NCBI GenBank assembly: GCA_949292425.1
Contig: CASEZK010000022.1
Span: 1 to 50,694, forward strand
DNA length: 50,694 nucleotides
Direction: 5' to 3'
Source of the DNA: an uncultured Oscillospiraceae bacterium
Lineage (GTDB): Bacteria > Bacillota > Clostridia > Oscillospirales > Acutalibacteraceae
The notes beneath the pieces were generated by a model, which did not search any database, was not told the origin of the DNA, and saw only the letters and a list, made by a program, of their open reading frames with translations. Shown here in pieces: positions 8,321-16,543 of this stretch. Made by a program: the position numbers and the translations under genes. Numbering within the stretch: the first letter of the stretch is position 1; every line of letters begins with the position of its first letter.

Positions 8321-9412
8321 TTATTTTATTAAATTCAATTCAACTTTTGTCGATACAGAGCATTTTATATTATCGTAAGTTTCTTCATCCAACTTCAGCA
8401 TTTTCCCTTTAATCTCTGAAAGTCTTTTAGAAATACCAATGATATCAGCTTTATATTCGTATATAGTTTTTTCTAAGGCGGTATTTATCAGGTCTTTCAT
8501 TCTCGTCTCTATTTTTTCTTTTATTTCGTCAAAGCGATCGTCTAATTCTATGTCGATTTCTGATTCACTTACGTAAGTCTTTGCTTTCGTTGATACCAAG
8601 AGTTTAAGCTCCTGATTTTCTTCAAATACCTTTACGTCGCTTTTAATGTTTGAAGTTACATACGTCACTTTCGAGCCGTCAGATAACTCAACAATGTCCA
8701 CTATTTTTTTTATTTTTCCTTTAATTAATAAAAATCCTCTAGTTTCCTCTTCGTTCAAAGGTCCTATGAATTTATCTTTTTTAAAAACGGCTACTTTATT
8801 CGCCATAAGGCAAGAATCTTCCCCATCTTTTTTGTCTTCTATATAGTGCACTTTGGCGTCTTCATAACTTTCTATAGAACTTATAAATTTACCTAAATTA
8901 AAGTTCAATTTTCTGTTATCATTTAGTCCCATTTGTAGTACAGACAAAATTTCTTCGGAACTGATCGGTTCTTCGCCTTTTTGAGCGCGCAGTATTTCTT
9001 CAGCCTCTCCTTTGGAAACAGCAACTTCTATTGATGGGCTTAGACCATGGTGACGTATAAAATAATCAACGTAAGGTCTTATTCCACTTTTTGCCATTTC
9101 ATCTCCTATAACCAAAACTAAAACTTGTGACAAAAGTGCATCTCTGCCGGTCTGTTTTCTTATGTTTTCTATCGCATCAACTAATGTGTTACCATTTGCT
9201 TTTAAAATTTGCACCTCTTTTTGTTTACCAGAGTCTTTATCCGGAGACTGTTTTACATTTAATATTTGAAAAGTAACTTTACAACCAATGTCAGACTTAT
9301 CTATGCCTATTCCTTGTACCACCAACTTTTGGCTCAATTCAATTACTTCAGTACAGGCTGTTAACGATATTTGCAAGAAGATTATGAGAATTAATGATAT
9401 TTTTTTTAGCAT
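8321..9412 (-). CDS. gerAC: Spore germination lipoprotein, Ger(x)C family
   Basis: 363 residues. The C subunit of a germinant receptor, anchored on the outer side of the inner spore membrane. The signal sequence ends in the lipobox LTAC with the lipidated Cys at residue 20. The GIGIDK segment after it and the FIRHHGLSPSIEVAVSKGEAEEIL segment region are typical of the family. The gene overlaps the end of the B-subunit gene by 7 bp. It is the last gene of sigG-gerAA-gerAB-gerAC. No strong terminator is visible between it and the convergent CinA gene. Confidence 0.9.
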   Translation of the reverse strand: MLKKISLILIIFLQISLTACTEVIELSQKLVVQGIGIDKSDIGCKVTFQILNVKQSPDKDSGKQKEVQILKANGNTLVDAIENIRKQTGRDALLSQVLVLVIGDEMAKSGIRPYVDYFIRHHGLSPSIEVAVSKGEAEEILRAQKGEEPISSEEILSVLQMGLNDNRKLNFNLGKFISSIESYEDAKVHYIEDKKDGEDSCLMANKVAVFKKDKFIGPLNEEETRGFLLIKGKIKKIVDIVELSDGSKVTYVTSNIKSDVKVFEENQELKLLVSTKAKTYVSESEIDIELDDRFDEIKEKIETRMKDLINTALEKTIYEYKADIIGISKRLSEIKGKMLKLDEETYDNIKCSVSTKVELNLIK

Positions 9413-10473
9413 TCCTGTTGCCTCTTTTCTTTTACTGATTCTTTAATAAAAAATATAATAGGCAAAACAACAACCGTTATTAACATCAAAATCAATAAAA
9501 CAAACTTATCGAATATAAAATAACTAAAACTGTTCGAGTCGGGAATGACTCCTCCTAAAATAAAAAATAAAAAGAACCCTACAGATATGCTCCTATATTT
9601 CATTTTTTGGCTTTTTATGCTCTTGCAAACAAACGTGAACAGATATAAAAATGTGGATATTAAAATATAAATTCCCATCGCAAAAACACCGATATATATA
9701 GCATTCATGTGTTTAAAAACTCCTATTTCTGCTAGCTGAGTAACAGCATATGCTGGAAAAACCTGAGTTTCTAGATATCTCCCCAATGACCCGACATTTA
9801 TCAGTGCTACAACTATAAATAACAGTGCAACAAATATGTTCCACATTGTAAAAGCTCTCTTCTTTTTACCATCTATTAAAGGTAGTAAAATCGTTACTAT
9901 AGGAACAGAAAAATTTCTGGATAACATATATACAACACCATTTACTGCATCTGTTACACCGTTTTCAAAGAAATTATTATAATTATCAGTGTCTATTCTA
10001 GGAATCAATGATAAAAAAATGAAAGCTAATGATATTTCAATTAAAAATAAAATCACCACAGAAGTTCTAGCTATAGCTTGCATACCTTTTAGCGCAGAAT
10101 AAATCGCAATCACAATTGTAAAAATTGCCAGTGCCACTATAGGCATCTCATCTGACATTATATTTTTTATAAATATTTTAAATATTGAGACTGTATAGCA
10201 CGCTAACCACAAAAAGTAAATAGAATATATATACCGAAAAACTAACCCCATTTTCCCTTCAAAAAGATTAATGCGTGGGTATTTTTTATATAGTAGAAAT
10301 GTTGGTATAATTAAAATAAAATTTAAAACAAAATAAACTGCTGTAGATATTATAAAGTCCCATACGCCCTTACTTCCGGACAGTTTCGGGCTATATGTCA
10401 ATACTATCGTTATATCAATTAAAAATAAGATTGAAAATAATTGGTATGAAGTTATTTTACTTTCTCCTGTCAT
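9406..10473 (-). CDS. gerAB: Spore germination permease, GerAB family
   Basis: 355 residues from the ATG at 10473, chosen because AAGGAGG lies directly upstream; an upstream in-frame extension would overlap the A-subunit stop. It is the B subunit of a germinant receptor, related to the amino-acid permease (APC) superfamily, and probably forms the ligand-binding membrane part. About ten hydrophobic segments span the protein. The gene lies 16 bp after gerAA and overlaps gerAC. Ligand specificity cannot be read from the sequence. Confidence 0.9.
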   Translation of the reverse strand: MTGESKITSYQLFSILFLIDITIVLTYSPKLSGSKGVWDFIISTAVYFVLNFILIIPTFLLYKKYPRINLFEGKMGLVFRYIYSIYFLWLACYTVSIFKIFIKNIMSDEMPIVALAIFTIVIAIYSALKGMQAIARTSVVILFLIEISLAFIFLSLIPRIDTDNYNNFFENGVTDAVNGVVYMLSRNFSVPIVTILLPLIDGKKKRAFTMWNIFVALLFIVVALINVGSLGRYLETQVFPAYAVTQLAEIGVFKHMNAIYIGVFAMGIYILISTFLYLFTFVCKSIKSQKMKYRSISVGFFLFFILGGVIPDSNSFSYFIFDKFVLLILMLITVVVLPIIFFIKESVKEKRQQEC

Positions 10474-10489
10474 GATTTCCTCCTTCATT

Positions 10490-12025
10490 TTAGTTGTCTT
10501 TAGTCCTATTATCAACTATATTTTGTATTTTTTCGTATTTCTTTGATAATACCTTCCAGCTTGCTCTTATAGCCACGTCCCTCATGCCTTTAAAGTTAAA
10601 AGGCGTAACCGGTGCAAAGAACGGTATTCCGAAATTATTTTTTGCACAAATATTAAGGAGTATTACGGAAAACAGCAGCGTAACCCCTAATATACCTAAA
10701 CTTCCACCCACTATTATAAAAATGAACCTCAATATAGCATTGGACTCGTATAAATTGGGGATAACGTACGAAGAGATAGCTGTAAGTGCTACGACCATAA
10801 GCGTAGGTGCACCGATAAGCCCAGAATTCACAGCTGTTTCTCCAATTACCAAAGCTCCCACTATACTCACTGCATGTCCTAATGTCCTTGGCAAACGGAG
10901 TCCTGCTTCTCTCATTATTTCGTAAATAAAGTGTATGATTAGCGTTTCAAACAGAAGAGGAAACGGCGTATCTCCTATAGCTATAGCTATTTTATTTATG
11001 ATCTTATTTGGAAACACCTCCGGATTGAAGGTACCAAGTGCCACATAAATCCCGGGTAAGAGCGTTGCTACAAAAAATGCAAGGTACTTTAGCCACCTTG
11101 TAAGTGTAGCGAAATAAGGCCTAACAGAATAATCGTCCAAGGTTTGAAAGTACTCAACAAATAAATACGGCACAATAATGGCGTTCGGAGTACCATCTAT
11201 TAATATAGCTACCCGACCTTCTGATATTTTACCGCAAACCGTGTCTGGTCTTTCTGAAAATCCTACTGAACTAAAAACTGAAAAATTTTCGCTTTCTTCT
11301 AAATAAGATCCCAAATACTCTGCTGTTAATAAATATTTTAAATCTGTGCTTTTTAGTTTCTTTTTTATCTCACTTATAATCGTGTCTGACACTACATCTG
11401 TTAAGTAACAAAGGCATACGTTTGTTTTGCTTATTTCTCCGACCGTCATGCTCTCAAACTTTAAGCTGGGATTTTTTACTCTCCGCCTTATCATCGTCAT
11501 ATTTATTTTTATTGCTTCTACAAAACCTTCCCGGCTGCCTTTTTGCATAACTTCGGAAACCGGCTCTGAGATAGACCTATACTCAAAGCCCTGAATACCT
11601 ATTGCTAAACTTGATGCTACTCCGTCTAGGAAAAAGACTACAAATCCAGACATCAAGAGGTTTATGGTTTGACTAAATTTTTCTGTCTGTACCTGTTCAC
11701 TTGTTGCAAGGACAGTATCTCTTATATAGTCAAACTCTCTTTGAGGCGAAACAACCTCGTCGCTTTTCAATTTCAAAATAGGTCCCATTACACTTGTGGC
11801 TAAGGTTTCCTTGTCTATCATGCCTTCGATCGTTACAACGGCGGCTTTTTTCTCTCTTATATAAAATTCCCTTACCGTTAAATCTGCGCTTTCTTTAAAT
11901 GTATCTTTCAAATAATTTAAATTTTCTTCTATAGAACTTTGAATTAAAATTTCGGGTTCTACATCTTTAGAGTACACGTTGTACTTAAGTTTGCCTGTAA
12001 AAAATTTTCTTATCCATTCAATCAA
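10490..12025 (-). CDS. gerAA: Spore germination protein, GerAA family
   Basis: 511 residues, normal for the A subunit of a germinant receptor. It has a cytoplasmic N-terminal domain (about 1-280), then a cluster of about five membrane segments (about 300-450) and a short cytoplasmic tail. The family segments DGVASS, EPVSEVMQKGSREGFVE, IRRRVKNPSLK and RVAILIDGTPNAIIVP are clear. The gene starts 31 bp after the sigG stop, with no terminator between. Co-transcription with sigG would tie receptor synthesis to forespore sigma-G activation. Confidence 0.93.
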   Translation of the reverse strand: MIEWIRKFFTGKLKYNVYSKDVEPEILIQSSIEENLNYLKDTFKESADLTVREFYIREKKAAVVTIEGMIDKETLATSVMGPILKLKSDEVVSPQREFDYIRDTVLATSEQVQTEKFSQTINLLMSGFVVFFLDGVASSLAIGIQGFEYRSISEPVSEVMQKGSREGFVEAIKINMTMIRRRVKNPSLKFESMTVGEISKTNVCLCYLTDVVSDTIISEIKKKLKSTDLKYLLTAEYLGSYLEESENFSVFSSVGFSERPDTVCGKISEGRVAILIDGTPNAIIVPYLFVEYFQTLDDYSVRPYFATLTRWLKYLAFFVATLLPGIYVALGTFNPEVFPNKIINKIAIAIGDTPFPLLFETLIIHFIYEIMREAGLRLPRTLGHAVSIVGALVIGETAVNSGLIGAPTLMVVALTAISSYVIPNLYESNAILRFIFIIVGGSLGILGVTLLFSVILLNICAKNNFGIPFFAPVTPFNFKGMRDVAIRASWKVLSKKYEKIQNIVDNRTKDN

Positions 12026-12056
12026 AACAGTCCACTCCTAACATGAAAATCTTACT

Positions 12057-12851
12057 TTACGAATTGCTACCCAATTGACTTTTTATTTTGTCAAGAGCAT
12101 TCTTTTCAAGACGTGAAACTTGTGCTTGGCTTATGCCTATTTCACTAGCAGCTTCCATTTGAGTTTTGCCTTGAAAAAATCTAAGTTTTAAGATATTTTT
12201 TTCACGATCGTTTAAATTTTTTATTGATTCTTTTAATACTATTTCGTCAAGCCAATTTATGTCTTCATTTTTATCTCCCACCTGATCCATCACGTAGATT
12301 GTATCGGTACCATCTGAGAATATCGGTTCAAACAAAGATATTGGCTCGACGACTGCCTCTAAAGCTAAGACCAAACTTTCCCGGGGAACTTCTATTTTTT
12401 TCGCTATTTCATCTATTGTAGGCTCTTTATTATTTTTAAGCATCATTTCTTCTTTTACTTGCATGGCCTTGTACGCTATGTCGCGCATGGATCTGCTAAC
12501 TCTGATGGAATTATTGTCTCTTAAATGCCTTCGTATTTCCCCTATTATCATTGGGACACCATATGTTGAGAACCTAACATCTAAGTTTATGTCGAAATTA
12601 TCTATAGCCTTTATTAGTCCAATGCACCCTACTTGAAACAAATCATCAAGATTTTCGCCCCTGTTGGTGAATTTTTGAATCACACTAAGTACAAGTCGTA
12701 AGTTTCCCTTTATAAGGGCTTCTCTTGCCATTTTTTTTTCTGAGTCTGTACCATTCCTTGCTTTTATTAATAATTCGCGTTTTTCCTTTTCATTTAAAAC
12801 CTTTAACTTAGATGTGTTTATTCCACAAATTTCAACTTTATTATATCGCAT
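12057..12851 (-). CDS. sigG: RNA polymerase sporulation sigma factor SigG
   Basis: 264 residues. Late forespore sigma factor. Region 2 contains NLRLVLSVIQKF and DDLFQVGCIGLIKAIDNFD, with IGEIRRHLRDNNSIRVSRSMRDIAYKA following in two overlapping blocks; region 4 ends with GKTQMEAASEIGISQAQVSRLEK. The N-terminal KVEICGINTSKLKVL segment distinguishes SigG from SigF. In Bacillus and many Clostridia sigG follows spoIIGA-sigE; here it instead opens a unit with the germinant receptor genes. CCGTTTC-type upstream spacing and an AACGGGGG ribosome site precede the ATG. Confidence 0.93.
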   Translation of the reverse strand: MRYNKVEICGINTSKLKVLNEKEKRELLIKARNGTDSEKKMAREALIKGNLRLVLSVIQKFTNRGENLDDLFQVGCIGLIKAIDNFDINLDVRFSTYGVPMIIGEIRRHLRDNNSIRVSRSMRDIAYKAMQVKEEMMLKNNKEPTIDEIAKKIEVPRESLVLALEAVVEPISLFEPIFSDGTDTIYVMDQVGDKNEDINWLDEIVLKESIKNLNDREKNILKLRFFQGKTQMEAASEIGISQAQVSRLEKNALDKIKSQLGSNS

Positions 12852-12928
12852 AAAAAATTAACCCCCGTTTCTTCCCAATTTGAGTATTGGTAAAAAAACG
12901 AAGATTAATTCATATTTTTACATTAAAA

Positions 12929-12955
12929 AACTATTTTATTCTTCTACTAATAGTT
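12929..12955 (-). terminator. Probable terminator of the Nif11-leader repeat protein gene
   Basis: Read on the minus strand, AACTATT and AATAGTT pair (12949-12955 with 12929-12935) and are followed by a run of six T. The stem begins inside the last codons and stop of the gene. The stem is AT-rich, so termination may be partial. Confidence 0.45.
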
Positions 12956-14431
12956 AGGCATAACTGTATTCTGTAAGCCTGCCATTAGCTTTTTAACGCC
13001 AAGGTTGTTCACTTTTTTTTGGGTATCTTCCAATGCCCCACGCATAGCCCTTGCTTTGTTTAAATTATTTGTAAGACTCTCAATAATGCTGTCAAATTTA
13101 GTGTCGTCCACGTCATCTGCTGCGCTGTATGCAGCCTTATCTGTGCCGTAAAACTTGTGAAGCTCGATAGAATCTGCAAATTTGCTAAATTTTTTAAAAT
13201 TTATACCATTCAATTTATTCCCGTCGAAATACAAATCGTTACCTTCTAACCATTTCAAAACCGCCCTTTCTTCATCATCATTAATTACACTACCTTCTTT
13301 AATTTTAAATTTCCAAGAAGTGGAACTCAAGCCTTCGGAGCGAGAAAATTGAAGCGGTGAACTTTCATAATCTCGAGTTATAGAGTTCATAACATTTTCA
13401 CGAATGGCTTCATTCTGTAACATATGTGAAATAGTATTCCTCCATATCCCATTTTTACTAGAATTGGTATAATTAAAATTAACATTTTGTATTAAGGTTT
13501 CCAGATTTTGTGCCCCACTTTTTTCGAACGAGTTTACGTTTTTCATAACTTTGTTTGCAAGATCGACTTTACCAAGCTCTCTTAATACAACACTTAAAGC
13601 TCTATCACGATTTAGAGACCTCAGCACATAGCTAAGTGTAGAACTAAATACGCTTTCATCCATATAATCAAACTTTTTGCCGGTTTCTTCTAGGAATAAT
13701 TTATAACTGGCATTTGTAAATTTGCCGCCGTTTTTGTTTACCTGAAGATCCCTGTCATTAGGGTATAGTTCTTTTCCACTAAACCACAATAAAATCTCCT
13801 TAGCTTTAAGAGCTATTTTTGGATCGTTCTGTCCCCAGTGTTTGTTTATTATCTCCTCTGGTACTTCCGAGTCAAAGTCCATAGCCCAATAAGTATAGCT
13901 AAGGCGACCACCTGGCTTCCTACTGAACTTTATCTTTCTAGAATTACACATTTCATTAATGATAGTCTCACTTTCTGGTATCTTTTTAATAGTATCTTTA
14001 AGGGCAATTCTTTTGCTTCCACCATTACCACATGATGTAGAGTCCGAATAGTCATACGATAAATGCGTCATAATATCTTTTTTAAATTCAGTCGCTTCTG
14101 CTGACGTATCAGCAAAAGTTGGGATTGAAGTAGCCATGTTCATAGCTCCTCCTGTGAAAGTTAACCCTAACATAGCCAATGCTGCTAGTTTTGCCATTCC
14201 ACCAGAGCCACCAGACGCCGCCTTTAAATCTTCTGGACTAAGCTCACTTCTTAATTTGTAAGCTTCCTCTAAGTTCTTCATAAACTCAACAAATTCGTTT
14301 TTGCTGTACCCTTTGACTTTTGTCTGCGCAAAAGCATACTGTTCATCTACAGTTTTCTTTTTTGAAAACTCCTTAACAAACTCTTGATCTTGTGCTAAAC
14401 ATTCTGCCAAATTGATTAATTCTTTTTTCAT
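12947..14431 (-). CDS. Large protein with Nif11-type double-glycine leader and internal duplication
   Basis: 494 residues, not recognised as a known family beyond its leader. Residues 1-75 look like a Nif11-type leader ending in LSPEDLKAASGG and are closest to those of the first two precursors of the 30-35 kb array. The shared landmarks are a Y-x-x-A segment, KxxFxxxM and ELSxxxLxxxxGG. Next comes a hydrophobic stretch (79-107) ending in PTFA-DTS, like a signal peptide or membrane anchor. The rest contains two related halves (about 146-302 and 332-490): each has FSR...LS.T.W, then a WxxGxxLY segment, then an acidic D(E/D)(S/T)xFxS helix and LN+xRA. Expected to be exported by a C39-peptidase ABC transporter such as the one at 25990. 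It has its own promoter. Confidence 0.75.
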   Translation of the reverse strand: MKKELINLAECLAQDQEFVKEFSKKKTVDEQYAFAQTKVKGYSKNEFVEFMKNLEEAYKLRSELSPEDLKAASGGSGGMAKLAALAMLGLTFTGGAMNMATSIPTFADTSAEATEFKKDIMTHLSYDYSDSTSCGNGGSKRIALKDTIKKIPESETIINEMCNSRKIKFSRKPGGRLSYTYWAMDFDSEVPEEIINKHWGQNDPKIALKAKEILLWFSGKELYPNDRDLQVNKNGGKFTNASYKLFLEETGKKFDYMDESVFSSTLSYVLRSLNRDRALSVVLRELGKVDLANKVMKNVNSFEKSGAQNLETLIQNVNFNYTNSSKNGIWRNTISHMLQNEAIRENVMNSITRDYESSPLQFSRSEGLSSTSWKFKIKEGSVINDDEERAVLKWLEGNDLYFDGNKLNGINFKKFSKFADSIELHKFYGTDKAAYSAADDVDDTKFDSIIESLTNNLNKARAMRGALEDTQKKVNNLGVKKLMAGLQNTVMPNY

Positions 14432-14461
14432 ATAAATTCCTTCTTGTTTAATATTATTTGT

Positions 14462-14490
14462 ATTTTATCACCATTAATTTGAAACGTCAA
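14462..14490 (-). promoter_or_regulatory. Sigma-A type promoter of the Nif11-leader repeat protein gene
   Basis: On the minus strand TTGACG (14485-14490), a 17-base spacer and TAAAAT (14462-14467), about 30 bp before the ATG and its AAGAAGGAA ribosome site. This implies vegetative expression independent of sporulation sigma factors. Confidence 0.7.
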
Positions 14491-14557
14491 TATATTTTTA
14501 AAAAATTATAATATTTTATTTAATACTACTAATTAACGGAATTTATTACAATAAAAC

Positions 14558-14593
14558 AGGCAATATGCTTTGCTTTTATTAAATATATTGCCT
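14558..14593 (-). terminator. Hairpin, probable terminator of the gene remnant at 14592
   Basis: Perfect 9-bp stem AGGCAATAT/ATATTGCCT (14558-14566 with 14585-14593). On the minus strand it is followed by GTTTTATTG and begins at the stop codon of the remnant frame. Confidence 0.5.
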
Positions 14594-14847
14594 ACTTTTC
14601 TACTTCTAGACTCAGACTAAAACTGTGATATACAGATCTAGCTTTGGTTAATTCATTTGCCAAACTTTGAATGCATCTTTTAACAACGGTATGATAATAA
14701 TTTATATTTCTTTTTACCTGCCCCTTCTTTTTGCGATACCTCAAATATTTCCGGATCTTCTTGTTTAAAGAGAAGGAAAAGCTTTACTTTTTGGAGCTTT
14801 TGAGCTATAATACTGTACAAAATAGTAAATTTAGCTTTTAAATGTAA
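14592..14847 (-). pseudogene. Possible 3' gene remnant with a frameshift
   Basis: Two minus-strand frames read like one broken gene. One frame is open from 14847 to a stop at 14680-14682 and contains FKQEDPEIFEVSQKEGAGK. A second frame continues over the same place and runs to a TAG at 14592-14594, containing KRCIQSLANELTKA. Joining them needs one shift in the A/T-rich stretch near 14690-14715. A terminator-like hairpin starts exactly at the stop. No clear start codon or family was recognised, and part of the remnant overlaps the prfB promoter. It may also be chance open frame. Confidence 0.3.
14783..14811 (+). promoter_or_regulatory. Sigma-A type promoter of prfB
   Basis: TTTACT (14783-14788), a 17-base spacer, TATAAT (14806-14811), about 55 bp before the prfB ATG. 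Confidence 0.6.
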
Positions 14848-14866
14848 CTATAAAAAGGAGATTCCA

Positions 14867-15976
14867 ATGATACAACTGGAGGAATTAAAACTTAAGCTTT
14901 CAGAAAATGGTCCTTTGCTTGAAGATTTAAAGGAAGCAATTGGGGTGCCGAGACTGGAAGAGGAAATAAAAGAGCTTGAGAAAGTTTCGTCTGTGCCGGA
15001 CTTTTGGGATGATATTGAAAATTCTCAGAGAATTTTACAGAAGATCAGTTTTTTTAAATCTCGAGTAAGAAATTATAAAAAATTAGAAAAATTATATGAA
15101 GACGCGGAAATTTTGATAGACTTAGCTATAGAAGAAAAAGATCTTTCGCTCCTTGATGAAGCTAGAAAAAATGTTGAACTAGTTCAAAAAGAACTGGAAA
15201 ATCAACGTTTAGAAATTCTTTTAAATGGAGAATTTGATTCTAAAAATGCGATTTTAACGCTTCACGCTGGTGCAGGTGGCACGGAAGCTCAAGACTGGGT
15301 CGATATGCTTTACAGAATGTACTGTCGGTGGGGTGAAAGGCATAATTATAAAGTCAAAACGCTGGACTATTTAGATGGTGACGGTGCCGGCTTAAAAAGT
15401 GTTGTTTTCTCTATAGAAGGTATTAACGCTTATGGGTATTTAAAGGGAGAAGCAGGCGTACATAGGCTGGTTAGGGTGTCTCCTTTTGACTCTTCCGGAA
15501 GACGCCACACTTCTTTTGCGTCTCTTGAAGTTATGCCGGAAATAGACGATGACGTGCAGGTTGATATATCTCCGGAAGACGTAAAGATGGACGTATATAG
15601 AGCTAGCGGGGCAGGCGGACAACACATAAACAAAACTTCTTCAGCCGTAAGGTTAACCCATATACCGACGGGGATAGTTGTAGCGTGTCAAAACGAAAGA
15701 AGCCAGCATCAAAATAGAGAAATGGCTATGAAAATGTTAAAATCAAAGCTTATGGAGATAAAAGAAAGAGAACATCTTGAAAAGATAGAAGATATAAAGG
15801 GCGTTCAGAAAGAAATAGGCTGGGGCTCTCAAATTAGGTCGTATGTGTTCATGCCGTATACTATGGTAAAAGATCACAGAACCGGATTTGAAATGGGCAA
15901 TGTCAATGCGGTTATGGATGGTGACTTGGATGGATTTATTAACGCTTATTTAAAGAGCCAGAGCCAATCTGACTAA
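14867..15976 (+). CDS. prfB: Peptide chain release factor 2
   Basis: 369 residues. Recognises UGA and UAA stop codons and triggers peptide release on the ribosome. The stop-recognition tripeptide SPF is at 205-207 and the catalytic GGQ at 250-252 (RASGAGGQHINKT). In most bacteria prfB carries a programmed +1 frameshift at an in-frame UGA near codon 25. Here the N-terminal region (LEELKLKLSENGPLLEDLKEA) reads without interruption, so that autoregulation is absent. AAAGGAG lies 7 bases before the ATG. It heads a plus-strand run toward typA and folD. Confidence 0.95.
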   Translation: MIQLEELKLKLSENGPLLEDLKEAIGVPRLEEEIKELEKVSSVPDFWDDIENSQRILQKISFFKSRVRNYKKLEKLYEDAEILIDLAIEEKDLSLLDEARKNVELVQKELENQRLEILLNGEFDSKNAILTLHAGAGGTEAQDWVDMLYRMYCRWGERHNYKVKTLDYLDGDGAGLKSVVFSIEGINAYGYLKGEAGVHRLVRVSPFDSSGRRHTSFASLEVMPEIDDDVQVDISPEDVKMDVYRASGAGGQHINKTSSAVRLTHIPTGIVVACQNERSQHQNREMAMKMLKSKLMEIKEREHLEKIEDIKGVQKEIGWGSQIRSYVFMPYTMVKDHRTGFEMGNVNAVMDGDLDGFINAYLKSQSQSD

Positions 15977-16009
15977 AACTTTTTACTAAAACGAAAGGTG
16001 CACCGACAA

Positions 16010-16522
16010 ATGAAGTTATATATACAGGATTCTAAAGATCAGAATGTATCTCGTTTTTTAATATATGATTCTTTGTCTAAGTTAAAATACAGAACGTCTG
16101 TTGAGTATGCACCTTTGACTGTGAAGATAGATGTTTACGATAATAACCACAGGGTTGCGAAAATTCGGGAAAGAGATATTTTATTTTTAAAAACGTATAC
16201 GATTTCTGCACTCACTAAAAAAATAAAGGTTATTGGGAAACTTTCTGATTCTGAAATAATATTTTATATAAATGGAATAAACTGGTTCTTCGCTGGAGAA
16301 ATATTAAAAAAGGACTTTAGTGTAGTTAATGTTGATAACAGCATTGTTATGAGCCATCGAGCCAAGTGGAGTAGCGGCAAGGGCTACTATGAGTTAGATG
16401 TAAGCGATAGTCAAAACGAGCTTTTATGCGTCTGTATAGCACTTTGCATTGATATGCTGGAAGTTGACACAGAATCTTCTAAAAGTGAAAAATTTAAAAA
16501 TCCAATGGGGAATATTACTTAA
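16010..16522 (+). CDS. LURP-one-related family protein
   Basis: 170 residues from the ATG at 16010 (GAAAGG upstream); the family normally begins with MKLYIxQ, as here, so the earlier in-frame GTG at 15998 is less likely. It is a single beta-rich, Tubby-like fold domain ending in the typical YELDVSDSQNELLCVCIALCID-type segment. Bacterial members are of unknown function and have been suggested to bind membranes or lipids. It lies between prfB and typA with short gaps, so it is probably co-transcribed with them. Confidence 0.7.
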   Translation: MKLYIQDSKDQNVSRFLIYDSLSKLKYRTSVEYAPLTVKIDVYDNNHRVAKIRERDILFLKTYTISALTKKIKVIGKLSDSEIIFYINGINWFFAGEILKKDFSVVNVDNSIVMSHRAKWSSGKGYYELDVSDSQNELLCVCIALCIDMLEVDTESSKSEKFKNPMGNIT

Positions 16523-16543
16523 AAATATAAGGAGATTTTATTT

